From Millisia brevis NBRC 105863 (GTDB lineage Bacteria; Actinomycetota; Actinomycetes; Mycobacteriales; Mycobacteriaceae), in the NCBI RefSeq assembly GCF_001552615.1, contig NZ_BCRN01000016.1:62001-126000 (forward strand): a stretch of DNA of 64,000 bases, written 5' to 3'. A program made the position numbers and the translations under genes. Below, in pieces: positions 7,713-15,872 of this stretch; positions within the stretch are counted from its first letter, which is position 1, and the number at the start of each line of letters is the position of its first letter. The notes beneath the pieces were generated by a model. It saw only the letters and a list, made by a program, of their open reading frames with translations, was not told where the DNA came from and searched no databases.

Positions 7713-9229
7713 CCCGTACCGAGCAACATCGCCAGCGGTCCGAGGGTGACCAGTGCGCCGACGGCGACCGCCAGCACCACGCTGAACAGGTCGTCGGCCC
7801 GGCGCAGAATCCGGATGACCGTCACCAGCGCGATGATCACCAGGATCGCCAGCACCACCGCCAGGACCGGCAGGTCCTGCCAGAGCCGCTGGAAGCCCAG
7901 GAACAGCCCGGCGCCGACGGCGACGGCCACCAGCGCCTGGCCGACCAGGATCGCCCACTCCCGGACGTTGCCCGGGGCGTGGTGGGTATGTGCCTCGGCC
8001 GCGTCATCGGATGCGGCGTCGGTGCTCACCGAATCGGCGCTCACCGAATCGGCGCTCGTGGAATCGGCGCTCGTGAAATCGGCGCCGGCCGCGGTGGTCG
8101 GCACCGCCGGGTCCGTCACGTCGTCGGTGGCGGCGCCGGCCTCGGGGGTGGCTCCTGCCGCGCCCACGAGTGCGGCGATCGGGGCCGGACCCGGGGTGGC
8201 CGCGGGCGGGGTGGTCACCGGCGGGCTGGTCGCCGGCGGGGTGGCGGGTGAGGCGGTGGTCACCGGCGTGGCGTCGGTCGGCGCGTCCGCATCCTCGACG
8301 GCGGCCGGGGTGATCGCCGTCGGTCCGGTGTCGACGCCGCCGGCCTCCTCGGGCTGATCGATCGACTCGTCGGCACGCCGACCGCGGCGCTTGAGCAGCC
8401 GGGTCAGTCCGGCCCGCGCCGGCTTGGCCGACTCGTCCGCGTCCTCGGTGTCGGGGGCCTCCGGGGTCGTTTCGTCCACAGGGGGCGCCGCCGGGGCGGC
8501 CGGGACGCGGGAACCGGGCGGGGGTGGGATCGCGGGCCGCCACTGGATCGGCGACATCACCTCGGTGCGCTCGGCCGGCGATTCCGGATTGCGCTGCTGG
8601 GCGGGGGTGCCGGACGTGGCCGGGGCGCTCTCCCGACGCAGGGCGTCGGTATTCCAGGGCAGATCGCGCGACTGCGGCACGGCGGAGCCGTCCGGGACCG
8701 AACGGCCCCCGGCAGCGGGAGCGGCAGGTGCGGGCGGCGTGGGGTTGACGCGCGCCTTCGGGACCGGGACGGGAGCCAGGGTCGGGCGACCGGCGGCGGG
8801 CGCCTCGACGATCGCGTGACCGTTGGTGGCCGGGGCAGCGCTGGTCGTCGGGGTGGCGTCAGTGGTCGGGGCGGGGCCGTTGGTGGCGGGGGCAGGACCG
8901 TTGGTGGCGACGGCGGTGCCGTTGGTCGCGGGCGCGTCCGAGGGAGCCGTGCCGTTGGTGGCGGGGGCCGCGCCATTGGTGGCGGGGGCGGCGCCGCTGG
9001 TGGGCGCGGCGCTGTTCGCGCCGGCCGCGTCGCTGTCCGCGGCGTCGGTATCGGTCGACTCCTCGAGCCGGGGGACCTTCGGAATGTCACCGGTCAGTTC
9101 GGCGACCGAGATACCTCCGGACACGCCTCGGCGGCGTCGGCCACCGGCTTGTTGTCCGTTGACCTTCTGGCCGTTGCGGGCCAGCAGTTCGGCAACAGTG
9201 ACCTGCTTGCCGTCCTCATCAGTACTCAT
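7709..9229 (-). CDS. Repeat-rich membrane protein (Rv0497-like)
   Basis: 506 residues in three parts. A conserved N-terminus (1-45) contains VTVAELLARNGQ and GGISVAELTGDIP. A long low-complexity Ala/Pro/Thr/Ser-rich region follows (about 55-420), with six ATNG repeats near 80-140 and a charged GLTRLLKRRGRRADE block near 280. The last 80 residues form a cluster of three membrane segments (AILVGQALVAVAVGAGLFLG, LAVVLAILVIIALVTVI, VVLAVAVGALVTLGPLAML). The N-terminus is probably cytoplasmic. It resembles Rv0497, of unknown function, but is much longer because of repeat expansion. It overlaps ppx upstream (ATGA) and the isomerase downstream (GTGA), so it is coupled in the operon. Confidence 0.85.
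   Translation of the reverse strand: MSTDEDGKQVTVAELLARNGQKVNGQQAGGRRRRGVSGGISVAELTGDIPKVPRLEESTDTDAADSDAAGANSAAPTSGAAPATNGAAPATNGTAPSDAPATNGTAVATNGPAPATNGPAPTTDATPTTSAAPATNGHAIVEAPAAGRPTLAPVPVPKARVNPTPPAPAAPAAGGRSVPDGSAVPQSRDLPWNTDALRRESAPATSGTPAQQRNPESPAERTEVMSPIQWRPAIPPPPGSRVPAAPAAPPVDETTPEAPDTEDADESAKPARAGLTRLLKRRGRRADESIDQPEEAGGVDTGPTAITPAAVEDADAPTDATPVTTASPATPPATSPPVTTPPAATPGPAPIAALVGAAGATPEAGAATDDVTDPAVPTTAAGADFTSADSTSADSVSADSVSTDAASDDAAEAHTHHAPGNVREWAILVGQALVAVAVGAGLFLGFQRLWQDLPVLAVVLAILVIIALVTVIRILRRADDLFSVVLAVAVGALVTLGPLAMLLGTG
8024..8083. repeat. 15-bp tandem repeat inside the membrane-protein gene
   Basis: Four 15-bp units, two identical GCTCACCGAATCGGC and two variants (GCTCGTGGAATCGGC, GCTCGTGAAATCGGC). 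On the coding strand they give repeated SADSV/SADST peptides just before the membrane segments. Because the period is a multiple of three, copy-number changes would keep the frame. Confidence 0.85.
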
Positions 9230-10209
9230 CTCGGGCTCTCCACCAGATCTTCGCCGACCTTACGACCGACCACCGGATCCTCGCCCGGTTCCGAATCCAA
9301 TCGTCGCAGGATCAGTCCCTCGCGCAAGGCCCACGGACAAATATGCAGCGTATCCAGCGACAATGCACGCATAGTGGCCTCCGCCACCAGGGCGCCGGCG
9401 ACCAATTGGGCCGAACGATCGGAACTCACACCCTCCAATTCTGCACGGTCGGCGCTGGTCATCCGCGCGATGAAGGCGATCACCTGCCGCAGACCGGTCG
9501 CGGTGAGGTGCCGCGGGACCCGCAAACCGGCCGCCGACGGGGCGGCTCCGGTCAGCCGGGCGAGGGAGCGGAAGGTCTTCGACGTGCCGACCGCCAGATC
9601 CGGGGTACCGGCGGCGAGCAGGTCGCGCGACGGCTCGACCAGTTCGGCGTCGAGCCAGTCGCGCAGCACGGCCACCCGGCGCTTGCTGGGCGGATCGGAG
9701 TCGAACCAGTCCCTGGTCAACCGCCCGGCACCCAACTGCAGGGACATCGCCACGTCGGGGGTCTCGTCGACGCCGCTGCTCAGTTCGAGCGAGCCGCCGC
9801 CGATGTCGAGATCGAGGATCCGCCCGGCGCTCCAGCCGAACCACCGGCGAACCGCCAGGAAGGTCAGCCGCGCCTCGGACTCCCCGCTGAGCACCTTGAG
9901 CTCGACGCCGGTGGTCCGCCGCACCTCGGCCAGCACGTCGTCACAGTTGCCCGCCTCCCGCACCGCCGAGGTGGCGAAGGCCATCAGCTCGCCGCACCCG
10001 GAGGTCCGGGCGATATCGGCGAACTCACCGACCGAGGAGACCAGCCGCTCGGCGCCCACCCGCGTGATGTTGCCGGTGTCGTCCAGGTTCTCCGCCAGCC
10101 TCAGAGCCGCCTTCGTCGAACTCATCGGGGTGGGGTGACCGCCACGATGGGCATCGACCACCAACAAATGAACGGTATTGCTACCCACGTCCAAAACGCC
10201 TAACCGCAC
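9226..10209 (-). CDS. ppx: Exopolyphosphatase (Ppx/GppA family)
   Basis: Ppx/GppA phosphatase of 327 residues, the short actinobacterial form without the C-terminal HD domain, in the position of Rv0496. The first phosphate loop is [17 protein letters not shown], the second [14 protein letters not shown], and [13 protein letters not shown] follows. It releases phosphate from polyphosphate and in some relatives acts on (p)ppGpp. I chose GTG at 10209 because the domain begins there; the frame runs on to 10398 without conservation. TACCGT lies 6 nt before the GTG, so the message may be leaderless. It starts the operon ppx, membrane protein, isomerase, thioesterase, each joined by 4-bp overlaps. 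Confidence 0.9.
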   Translation of the reverse strand: MRLGVLDVGSNTVHLLVVDAHRGGHPTPMSSTKAALRLAENLDDTGNITRVGAERLVSSVGEFADIARTSGCGELMAFATSAVREAGNCDDVLAEVRRTTGVELKVLSGESEARLTFLAVRRWFGWSAGRILDLDIGGGSLELSSGVDETPDVAMSLQLGAGRLTRDWFDSDPPSKRRVAVLRDWLDAELVEPSRDLLAAGTPDLAVGTSKTFRSLARLTGAAPSAAGLRVPRHLTATGLRQVIAFIARMTSADRAELEGVSSDRSAQLVAGALVAEATMRALSLDTLHICPWALREGLILRRLDSEPGEDPVVGRKVGEDLVESPR

Positions 10210-10263
10210 GCCTCTACGGTACTGCCTCCACTCGACACGCCGATTCGGTCTAACCTCACGACG

Positions 10264-11112
10264 GTGACCAGCGATTGCGATCGGAGCCTGGAGGCCGCTA
10301 CGAGCCGGACCGCCACGCCCACCATTCCCGCGCCGGAAGTGGAACTCGACTTCCCCCGCGAATGGGTGCAATTTATGGATCCGGCCAACACCGAGCACCT
10401 CATCAAGGCCGACCTGACCTGGCTATTGTCCCGCTGGACCTGCGTTTTCGGCACTCCCGCCTGCCGCGGAACGGTCGCCGGGCGGCCCGATGACGGGTGC
10501 TGCTCGCACGGCGCCTTCCTGTCGGATGACGACGACAGCGACCGATTGGCCGCGGCCGTCGAGATGTTGACCGACCAGGACTGGCAGTTCCGCGAGAAAG
10601 GCCTCGGCCGCAAGGGCTATCTCGAACAGGACGACCTCGACGGCGAACCCGCCGTGCGCACCCGCAAGTTCCGCGGCGCCTGCATCTTCCTGAACCGTCC
10701 GGGATTTGCCGGCGGTCCCGGTTGCGCGCTGCACATCATGGCGGTGCGCAAGGGCATCGAGCCGCTCGAGGTCAAGCCGGACGTCTGCTGGCAGTTGCCG
10801 ATCCGGCGCACCCAGGAGTGGCGGACCCGCCCCGACGGCTCGGAGATCCTCGAGACGGTGATCGAGGAATACGACCGCCGCGGTTGGGGCGAGGGCGGCG
10901 CCGACTTGTCGTGGTACTGCAGCGGATCGCCGGACGCGCACGTCGGCACCCGGCCGGTGTGGCAGTCGTACGAGGCGGAGCTGACCGAATTGCTCGGCCG
11001 GCCCGCCTACGACGAGTTGGCCGCGCACTGCCGACGGCGCCAGGGCCTCGGCCTGATCGCGGTGCACCCGGCGACCCGCGAAGCCCAGCGCCTCGGCCTG
11101 CGCCGGGACTGA
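10264..11112 (+). CDS. Cys-rich conserved protein of unknown function (Rv0495c-like)
   Basis: 282 residues, conserved next to ppx in mycobacteria (Rv0495c) but without a known role. Conserved-looking cysteines cluster at C60, C67, C79, C80 (with H82) and at C140 and C154 in [20 protein letters not shown]. The spacing recalls Cys-cluster metal or Fe-S binding proteins such as the YkgJ/DUF3109 type, but I cannot assign it to them. It is rich in charged residues, with no signal peptide or membrane segment, so it is probably cytosolic. The GTG at 10264 follows TAACCT by exactly 7 nt, which suggests a leaderless start. It is divergent from ppx with 54 bp between starts. Confidence 0.78.
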   Translation: MTSDCDRSLEAATSRTATPTIPAPEVELDFPREWVQFMDPANTEHLIKADLTWLLSRWTCVFGTPACRGTVAGRPDDGCCSHGAFLSDDDDSDRLAAAVEMLTDQDWQFREKGLGRKGYLEQDDLDGEPAVRTRKFRGACIFLNRPGFAGGPGCALHIMAVRKGIEPLEVKPDVCWQLPIRRTQEWRTRPDGSEILETVIEEYDRRGWGEGGADLSWYCSGSPDAHVGTRPVWQSYEAELTELLGRPAYDELAAHCRRRQGLGLIAVHPATREAQRLGLRRD

Positions 11113-11139
11113 CCGCCCCGGCGCCGAACCGGAGCCGAC

Positions 11140-11823
11140 TCAGCCCTCGAGCTTGTAGCCGAGTCCGCGTACGGTGATCAGGAATTCCGGATGCGCGGGA
11201 TCGCGCTCGATCTTCGAACGCAGCCGCTTGACGTGGACGTCGAGCGTCTTGGTGTCGCCGACGTAGTCGGCGCCCCAGACCCGATCGATCAATTGACCGC
11301 GGGTCAGCACCCGGCCGCTATTGCGCAGCAGGAATTCGAGCAGGTCGAACTCCTTGAGCGGCAGGGTGATCGGGTCGCCGCCGACGGTCACGACGTGCCG
11401 GTCGACGTCCATCCGGACCGGGCCGGCGGCCAGGATACCGGTCGCCGCGTCGGTCTCGCCCTCGCCACCGCGGCGCAGCACCGCGCGGATCCGGGCGATC
11501 AGCTCACGAGCGGAGTACGGCTTGGTGACGTAGTCGTCGGCGCCGAGTTCGAGTCCGACGACCTTGTCGATCTCGCTGTCGCGGGCGGTCACCATGATCA
11601 CCGGGACGTTCGCCCGCTGCCGCAACTGCTTGCAGACATCGGTACCGCTCATCCCCGGCAACATCAGGTCGAGCAGCACGATGTCCGCGCCCACGCGGTC
11701 GAACTCGGCGAGGGCGGAAGGGCCGTCGCCGACGACCAGCGCCTCGAAACCCTCCTTGCGCAACAGGAATGCCAGCGGGTCCGCCAGCGACTCCTCATCC
11801 TCGACGATCATTACCGTTGTCAT
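11140..11823 (-). CDS. regX3: Phosphate-responsive response regulator RegX3
   Basis: OmpR/PhoB-class response regulator of 227 residues, the same length as mycobacterial RegX3. Receiver domain 1-115: acidic DEE after MIVE, phosphoacceptor in DIVLLDLMLPGMSG, switch Thr in VPVIMVTARD, Lys in DDYVTKPYSARE. The winged-helix domain ends DTKTLDVHVKRLRSKIE and VRGLGYKLEG. It activates phosphate-scavenging genes on phosphate limitation in relatives. The ATG overlaps the senX3 stop by 4 bp (ATGA). In M. tuberculosis MIRU repeats separate the two genes; here there is no spacer. Confidence 0.96.
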   Translation of the reverse strand: MTTVMIVEDEESLADPLAFLLRKEGFEALVVGDGPSALAEFDRVGADIVLLDLMLPGMSGTDVCKQLRQRANVPVIMVTARDSEIDKVVGLELGADDYVTKPYSARELIARIRAVLRRGGEGETDAATGILAAGPVRMDVDRHVVTVGGDPITLPLKEFDLLEFLLRNSGRVLTRGQLIDRVWGADYVGDTKTLDVHVKRLRSKIERDPAHPEFLITVRGLGYKLEG

Positions 11824-13082
11824 GTGTCCTCCGAGCCGGTGATCGATCCCATCCGGGTACCGCGCATGGCCGCCCGCATGGGCGATCCCGCGGCACCGGA
11901 CCCGCCTCCGGAGCCCTTGCGGGTGGCCGGTGCGGGAGTATTCGGTTGCGCCTCTTCCCGATACAGCGGAAGCCTCAGCGCGAAGGTCGACCCGGTGCCC
12001 AGGCGGCTCCACAGGGTGACCTCGCCATGGTGATTGGCGGCGACGTGCTTGACGATCGCCAGTCCGAGCCCGGTACCACCGGTCGCCCGCGATCGTGCGG
12101 TGTCGACGCGGAAGAAGCGCTCGAAGACGCGCTCGCGGTGCTCCGGGGCGATGCCGATACCGCGGTCGGTCACCGCGAGCACCAGCCGGTCGTCGCGCAC
12201 GCCCCGCGAGATCGACACGCTCGAGCCGCTGGGTGAGTAGGCGATCGCGTTCTCGACCAGGTTGGAGACCGCGGTTACCAGCAGGCTGTGGTCGCCGAAG
12301 ACCTCGAGCCCGCTCGGCGCATCGGCGACGACGGTCATCCCGGCGGTCTCCGCCTTGGTCGCCGAGCGCTCGATCGCCTCGCGCACCACCGAGTCGATAT
12401 CGACGACGTCGAGCGCGGCTGTCGGTTCCTCGGCCTGCAAGCGGGACAGCGAGATCAGCTCGCCGACCATATTGCCCATCCGCAGGGCTTCGAGTTCGAT
12501 GCGGCCGCCGAAGTGGCGCACCGAGTCGGCGTCGTCGGCCGACTCGAGCAGCGCCTCCGCCAGCAGGGAGATCGCGCCGACCGGCGTCTTGAGTTCGTGG
12601 CTGACGTTGGCGACGAAGTCGCGCCGGGTCGCCTCGAGGCGGACCATCTCGGACTCGTCCTCGGCGAAGATCAGCACGAACCGCGGGTCCTCGGTGGTCA
12701 GCATGCGGGCGGTGCCGCGCACGGTGATCGTCACCGTCGGGGTCCCGGTGGTCTCCGGGGCGGTGGTCAACTCGATCGGTACGACGCCGCCGCGATCGAA
12801 GACGCGCTGCGCCGCCGCCCAGATCCGGGGGTCGACCGCGCGGCCGTCCGGGACGAGGGCGAGTTGCTCGGAGCGAGGGTTGTGCAGGATCACATCCTGG
12901 AACCGATCGACCACGACGATCGCGCTCTCGGACGCCGTGACGATCAGTTCGAGAACCTTCGAAAAGGTCAGTCCCGATTCCCGACGCCGACGCTCGGCGC
13001 GTCGCCGTTGCCAACGCGCCCCCAGCACCAGGCCAACGATGATCCCGGCGATCAGGAATGCCAGGAACTGCAGGACCGTCAC
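11820..13082 (-). CDS. senX3: Sensor histidine kinase SenX3
   Basis: Membrane sensor kinase of 420 residues, partner of RegX3. One clear N-terminal membrane segment (FLAFLIAGIIVGLVLGA) is followed by an Arg-rich stop and a PAS-like domain (about 40-150, LELIVTASESAIVVVDRFQD). The H-box is FVANVSHELKTPVGAISLL. N box NLVENAIAYSPSG, G1 VTDRGIGIAPEH and G2 GGTGLGLAIVKHV complete the ATPase domain. The C-terminal tail is Gly/Arg-rich and unconserved. The GTG at 13082 lies 7 nt after TATATT, so translation may be leaderless. gpmA is the next gene upstream, as in mycobacteria. Confidence 0.95.
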   Translation of the reverse strand: MTVLQFLAFLIAGIIVGLVLGARWQRRRAERRRRESGLTFSKVLELIVTASESAIVVVDRFQDVILHNPRSEQLALVPDGRAVDPRIWAAAQRVFDRGGVVPIELTTAPETTGTPTVTITVRGTARMLTTEDPRFVLIFAEDESEMVRLEATRRDFVANVSHELKTPVGAISLLAEALLESADDADSVRHFGGRIELEALRMGNMVGELISLSRLQAEEPTAALDVVDIDSVVREAIERSATKAETAGMTVVADAPSGLEVFGDHSLLVTAVSNLVENAIAYSPSGSSVSISRGVRDDRLVLAVTDRGIGIAPEHRERVFERFFRVDTARSRATGGTGLGLAIVKHVAANHHGEVTLWSRLGTGSTFALRLPLYREEAQPNTPAPATRKGSGGGSGAAGSPMRAAMRGTRMGSITGSEDT

Positions 13083-13089
13083 ATCCAGA

Positions 13090-13133
13090 AATATACGGGC
13101 GTCCCGACTCCCGGTGAATGTCCGGGAGTCGGG
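13090..13133 (-). promoter_or_regulatory. senX3 promoter region with a 12-bp perfect inverted repeat
   Basis: The -10 candidate TATATT (13090-13095) lies exactly 7 nt before the senX3 GTG. Seventeen bases upstream is TTCACC as a possible -35, within the sequence ATTCACC. A perfect 12-bp inverted repeat, CCCGACTCCCGG and CCGGGAGTCGGG around the 7-nt TGAATGT, spans 13103-13133 and so covers that -35. It could be a gpmA terminator, an operator, or both. A second CATTCACCG copy lies inverted at 13165-13173; GTTCACC-like sequences are bound by PhoP/RegX3-type regulators. Confidence 0.5.
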
Positions 13134-13217
13134 TCCACCCGACCGCCATCGGGAATTGCGCGGCCATTCACCGCGCGTTTCCCGAGCTTGTGTGGTGGAT
13201 TACATTCCTGCCTGGAA

Positions 13218-13278
13218 GCGGCTACTTACCACCCCGCCCGGCGAAGCCGTGGCGGCTACTTGCCACCCTGCCCGGCGA
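13218..13278. repeat. Duplicated 3' end of gpmA
   Basis: Two 27-bp direct copies, 13218-13244 and 13252-13278, with a period of 34 bp and only two mismatches (A/G and C/T). The copy at 13252-13278 contains the last gpmA codons and its stop. The other copy lies just downstream of the gene, so the gene's tail has been duplicated into the intergenic region. Confidence 0.8.
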
Positions 13279-14011
13279 CCGCGGCGGCGCCGGCGGCGGC
13301 GGCCTCCGGGTCGAGGTATTCGCCACCGGGGACCTTCGGCACCAGCACGCCGTCGACCTCGTCGAGGTCGTAGCGCAGCGGGATGCCGGTCGGAATGTTC
13401 AGCGCGGCGATGTCGTCGTCGGAGATCTTGTCCAGGTACTTGACCAGGGCGCGCAGCGAGTTGCCGTGCGCGGCCACCAGCACGGTCTTTCCGGCCTTCA
13501 GCTCGGGAACGATCGTCGACTCGAAGTACGGGATCAGGCGGGCGACCACGTCGGCGAGGCACTCGGTGCGCGGCACCTCCGGGAGGTCGGCGTAGCGAGG
13601 ATCGGCGTCCTGGGAGTAGGTCGAGCCGAGTTCGATCGGCGGCGGCGGGGTGTCGTAGCTGCGGCGCCACAACATGAACTGCTCATCGCCGTACTTCGCC
13701 TTGGTCTCGGCCTTGTCGAGCCCCTGGAGGGCGCCGTAGTGGCGCTCGTTGAGCCGCCAGTCGCGAACCACCGGGATCCAGAGCCGGTCGGCCTCGTCGA
13801 GCGCGAGGTTGGCCGTGACGATCGCGCGACGCAGCAGCGAGGTGTAGAGCACGTCGGGCAGCAGCCCCTGCTCGGCGAGCAGCCGTCCGCCACGCTTCGC
13901 CTCACCGACACCCTTCTCGGTGAGTGAAACGTCCACCCAGCCGGTGAAGAGGTTCAGCGCGTTCCATTCGCTCTCGCCGTGTCGCAGCAGGACCAGGGTT
14001 CCGATAGTCAT
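13256..14011 (-). CDS. gpmA: 2,3-bisphosphoglycerate-dependent phosphoglycerate mutase
   Basis: Glycolytic and gluconeogenic interconversion of 3- and 2-phosphoglycerate. 251 residues, normal for the family. The phosphohistidine motif is [18 protein letters not shown] near the N-terminus, followed by [17 protein letters not shown], and [18 protein letters not shown] contains the second catalytic His. The ATG at 14011 gives the conserved [12 protein letters not shown] start; the longer open frame upstream is not conserved. The gene lies just upstream of senX3-regX3, the same arrangement as Rv0489-Rv0491. Its 3' end has been partly duplicated downstream. Confidence 0.95.
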   Translation of the reverse strand: MTIGTLVLLRHGESEWNALNLFTGWVDVSLTEKGVGEAKRGGRLLAEQGLLPDVLYTSLLRRAIVTANLALDEADRLWIPVVRDWRLNERHYGALQGLDKAETKAKYGDEQFMLWRRSYDTPPPPIELGSTYSQDADPRYADLPEVPRTECLADVVARLIPYFESTIVPELKAGKTVLVAAHGNSLRALVKYLDKISDDDIAALNIPTGIPLRYDLDEVDGVLVPKVPGGEYLDPEAAAAGAAAVAGQGGK

Positions 14012-14148
14012 GGCTCGATTTTCCCATGGGTCCGGGGCGTCGCGCCTCATGTCGGGGGAATGTTCACACGGGCATTCCCGACCGGACGGCGCGACGCCCC
14101 CACACGACCACGCCGTCGTGGCTTCTCGGGCGTGACTTCTCGGGCGCG

Positions 14149-14784
14149 CTACTCGTCGGCGCTCACCCACGGCGCCGAGACGCGGCCGCTCCAGTTGGCG
14201 AGCCGCTCGGTGGCGTCGGCCCCGGGGCGCGGCTCGACCACCGGGCCGAAGGGCACGTCGTCCATCGCCCGGATCTGCGCCGGGATGAATCGGGTCGCGA
14301 AGGCGAAGGCCCCGTCGACCGCGGCGGCATCGGCCCGGGCGGGCTGCCCGGTGGCCACCGCCAGGTCCCAACCGTGTACCAGGGTTTCGTTGACGTATCC
14401 CCAGAGCACGCCCGCGCCGGGTACCTCGCCCCAGGGCACGACGATCGGGGCGGTCAGCCGGCTGTCGTCCCGCCAGGTGTCGATCGCCTCGGCGACGATC
14501 GGGGCGTAGTCCGCGGCGGCGTGGGTCGGCAGATCGACCGCGACGGACATGACGTCCCGACCGGCCCCCGCCGCCGCCGCCCGCTTGCCGGTCCCCACGA
14601 TGTGGCGGATCAGGCCGAGAACGTCGAATTCGGTACACGGGGTGGGCAGGGCGTACTGCTGCTCGGTGACGTTGGCGAGCAACTCGGTCATCCAGGCGGT
14701 CGCGGCGGCATAGGCCGGGCGCGGATCGGTGGCGGTCGGGGCGGCGGTCGGGGCGGTGGCGGTCGGGGCGGTGGTACCGGTCAT
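14149..14784 (-). CDS. DinB/mycothiol-transferase-like protein (TIGR03086 family)
   Basis: 211-residue protein of the four-helix DinB-like superfamily that includes mycothiol-dependent maleylpyruvate isomerases. Family signatures are [20 protein letters not shown] near residue 50 and [18 protein letters not shown] (H of HGWD) near 130; three His positions usually bind a divalent metal. The N-terminus is an unconserved Thr/Ala/Pro repeat. It may use mycothiol as cofactor, which is plausible since mshA and mshB are in this window, but no substrate is known. It is divergent from a YafY/WYL regulator across 103 bp containing a perfect palindrome, a common pairing in actinobacteria. Confidence 0.83.
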   Translation of the reverse strand: MTGTTAPTATAPTAAPTATDPRPAYAAATAWMTELLANVTEQQYALPTPCTEFDVLGLIRHIVGTGKRAAAAGAGRDVMSVAVDLPTHAAADYAPIVAEAIDTWRDDSRLTAPIVVPWGEVPGAGVLWGYVNETLVHGWDLAVATGQPARADAAAVDGAFAFATRFIPAQIRAMDDVPFGPVVEPRPGADATERLANWSGRVSAPWVSADE

Positions 14785-14847
14785 GGTCTTCTCCCGGGTC
14801 GAGTCGTGTGGGCTGCTCGTCGTACGGGAATCAGTTCACCGCCATTT

Positions 14848-14866
14848 CCTGACACCTGCTGTCAGG
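14848..14866. promoter_or_regulatory. Palindromic operator between the DinB-like gene and its YafY regulator
   Basis: CCTGACA-CCTGC-TGTCAGG is a perfect 7-bp inverted repeat, 21 bp before the regulator start and 63 bp before the divergent DinB-like start. GACA-n7-TGTC palindromes are usual near YafY-family regulators, so I infer it is their operator. Confidence 0.6.
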
Positions 14867-14887
14867 TTTTCCGGGAGAATCGAAAAT

Positions 14888-15862
14888 ATGCGGGCCGAAC
14901 GACTGATCGCGGTGCTGATGCTGCTCAAGGGGCGGGAGCGGGTGACCGCCGCCGAGATCGCCCGGCAGCTCGAAGTCTCCGAACGCACGGTATTCCGCGA
15001 TATCGAGGCGCTCTCGCTCTCCGGGGTGCCGGTCTACGCCGAGCGCGGTCGGCACGGCGGATTCGCGCTGCTGCCGGGCTACCGCACCGATCTGACCGGG
15101 CTGACCCTCGACGAGGCGATCGCGCTGCTGGCGGGTTCCGGGCGGATCGACTCCGCCGCCTACGCCGGTGCGATGCGGAAGGTGACCGCCGCGATCCCGG
15201 AGACGCATCGCGCGCGGGTGAACGATGCGGCGCAGCGGGTGCTGGTGCGGCCGGAGGGCTTCGTGCGCCCGGCGCCGACGATCGCGGCGCTGCCACTGGT
15301 CCAACGAGCGGTGCTCGACGGTCGACGGCTGCGGGTGCACTACCGGCGCAACGAATCCCAGCAGGCGCAGTGGCGGGTCCTCGATCCGATCGGCCTGATC
15401 GTCGCGGGCGAGGTGTGGTACCTCGTCGCGCTGCGCGACGGCGCCGAGCGCATCTACCGCCTCTCGCGCATGGCGGACGTCGAGCTGCTCGACGAGCCGG
15501 CGCAGCGCCCGGCCGAGGTCGACCTCGAGGAGATCTGGCAGCGCCATCGGGCCCAATTCCGCGCCGGCTTCGCGATTCTGGAGCTGACCGTCGAATGCGC
15601 CCGAGCCGGCGTGGAGACCCTCGCGACCCATCTTCCGCTGCGCGTGGACCGTCCGGTCGGCGACGACCGCGTCCGCTGCATCCTGCAGACCGTCGGCCGC
15701 GAGATGGCCCTCCAGCGCCTCTGGATCCTGTGCGGCATACCGGAACTCGAGCTGGAGGTGATCGAGCCGACCGAGTTCGCGGAGCGGATCGCCGAACGCT
15801 CGGCCGCGGTGACCCGCAGACACCAGCGGCGCCCGGAGGGTATCCGGGCGCCGCTCGGCTAA
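14888..15862 (+). CDS. YafY-type transcriptional regulator (HTH_11 + WYL)
   Basis: 324 residues. The N-terminal DeoR-like winged helix reads VLMLLKGRERVTAAEIARQL and EVSERTVFRDIEALSLSGVP, followed by YAERGRHGGFALLPGYR, typical of the family. The middle and C-terminal WYL domain includes RLRVHYRRNES, RVLDPIGLIVAGEVWYLVAL and RIYRLSRM, a ligand- or nucleic-acid-sensing fold. ATG at 14888 is preferred over the longer open frame from 14729, which runs through the promoter. It probably controls the divergent DinB-like gene and itself through the palindrome at 14848-14866. Confidence 0.88.
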   Translation: MRAERLIAVLMLLKGRERVTAAEIARQLEVSERTVFRDIEALSLSGVPVYAERGRHGGFALLPGYRTDLTGLTLDEAIALLAGSGRIDSAAYAGAMRKVTAAIPETHRARVNDAAQRVLVRPEGFVRPAPTIAALPLVQRAVLDGRRLRVHYRRNESQQAQWRVLDPIGLIVAGEVWYLVALRDGAERIYRLSRMADVELLDEPAQRPAEVDLEEIWQRHRAQFRAGFAILELTVECARAGVETLATHLPLRVDRPVGDDRVRCILQTVGREMALQRLWILCGIPELELEVIEPTEFAERIAERSAAVTRRHQRRPEGIRAPLG

Positions 15863-15872
15863 CGCATGCGAA

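Noticed and set aside
11140-13167. A single 675-codon frame joining regX3 to sequence upstream
   Set aside because: Only the last 227 codons are RegX3; the rest overlaps senX3 in another frame and is low-complexity.
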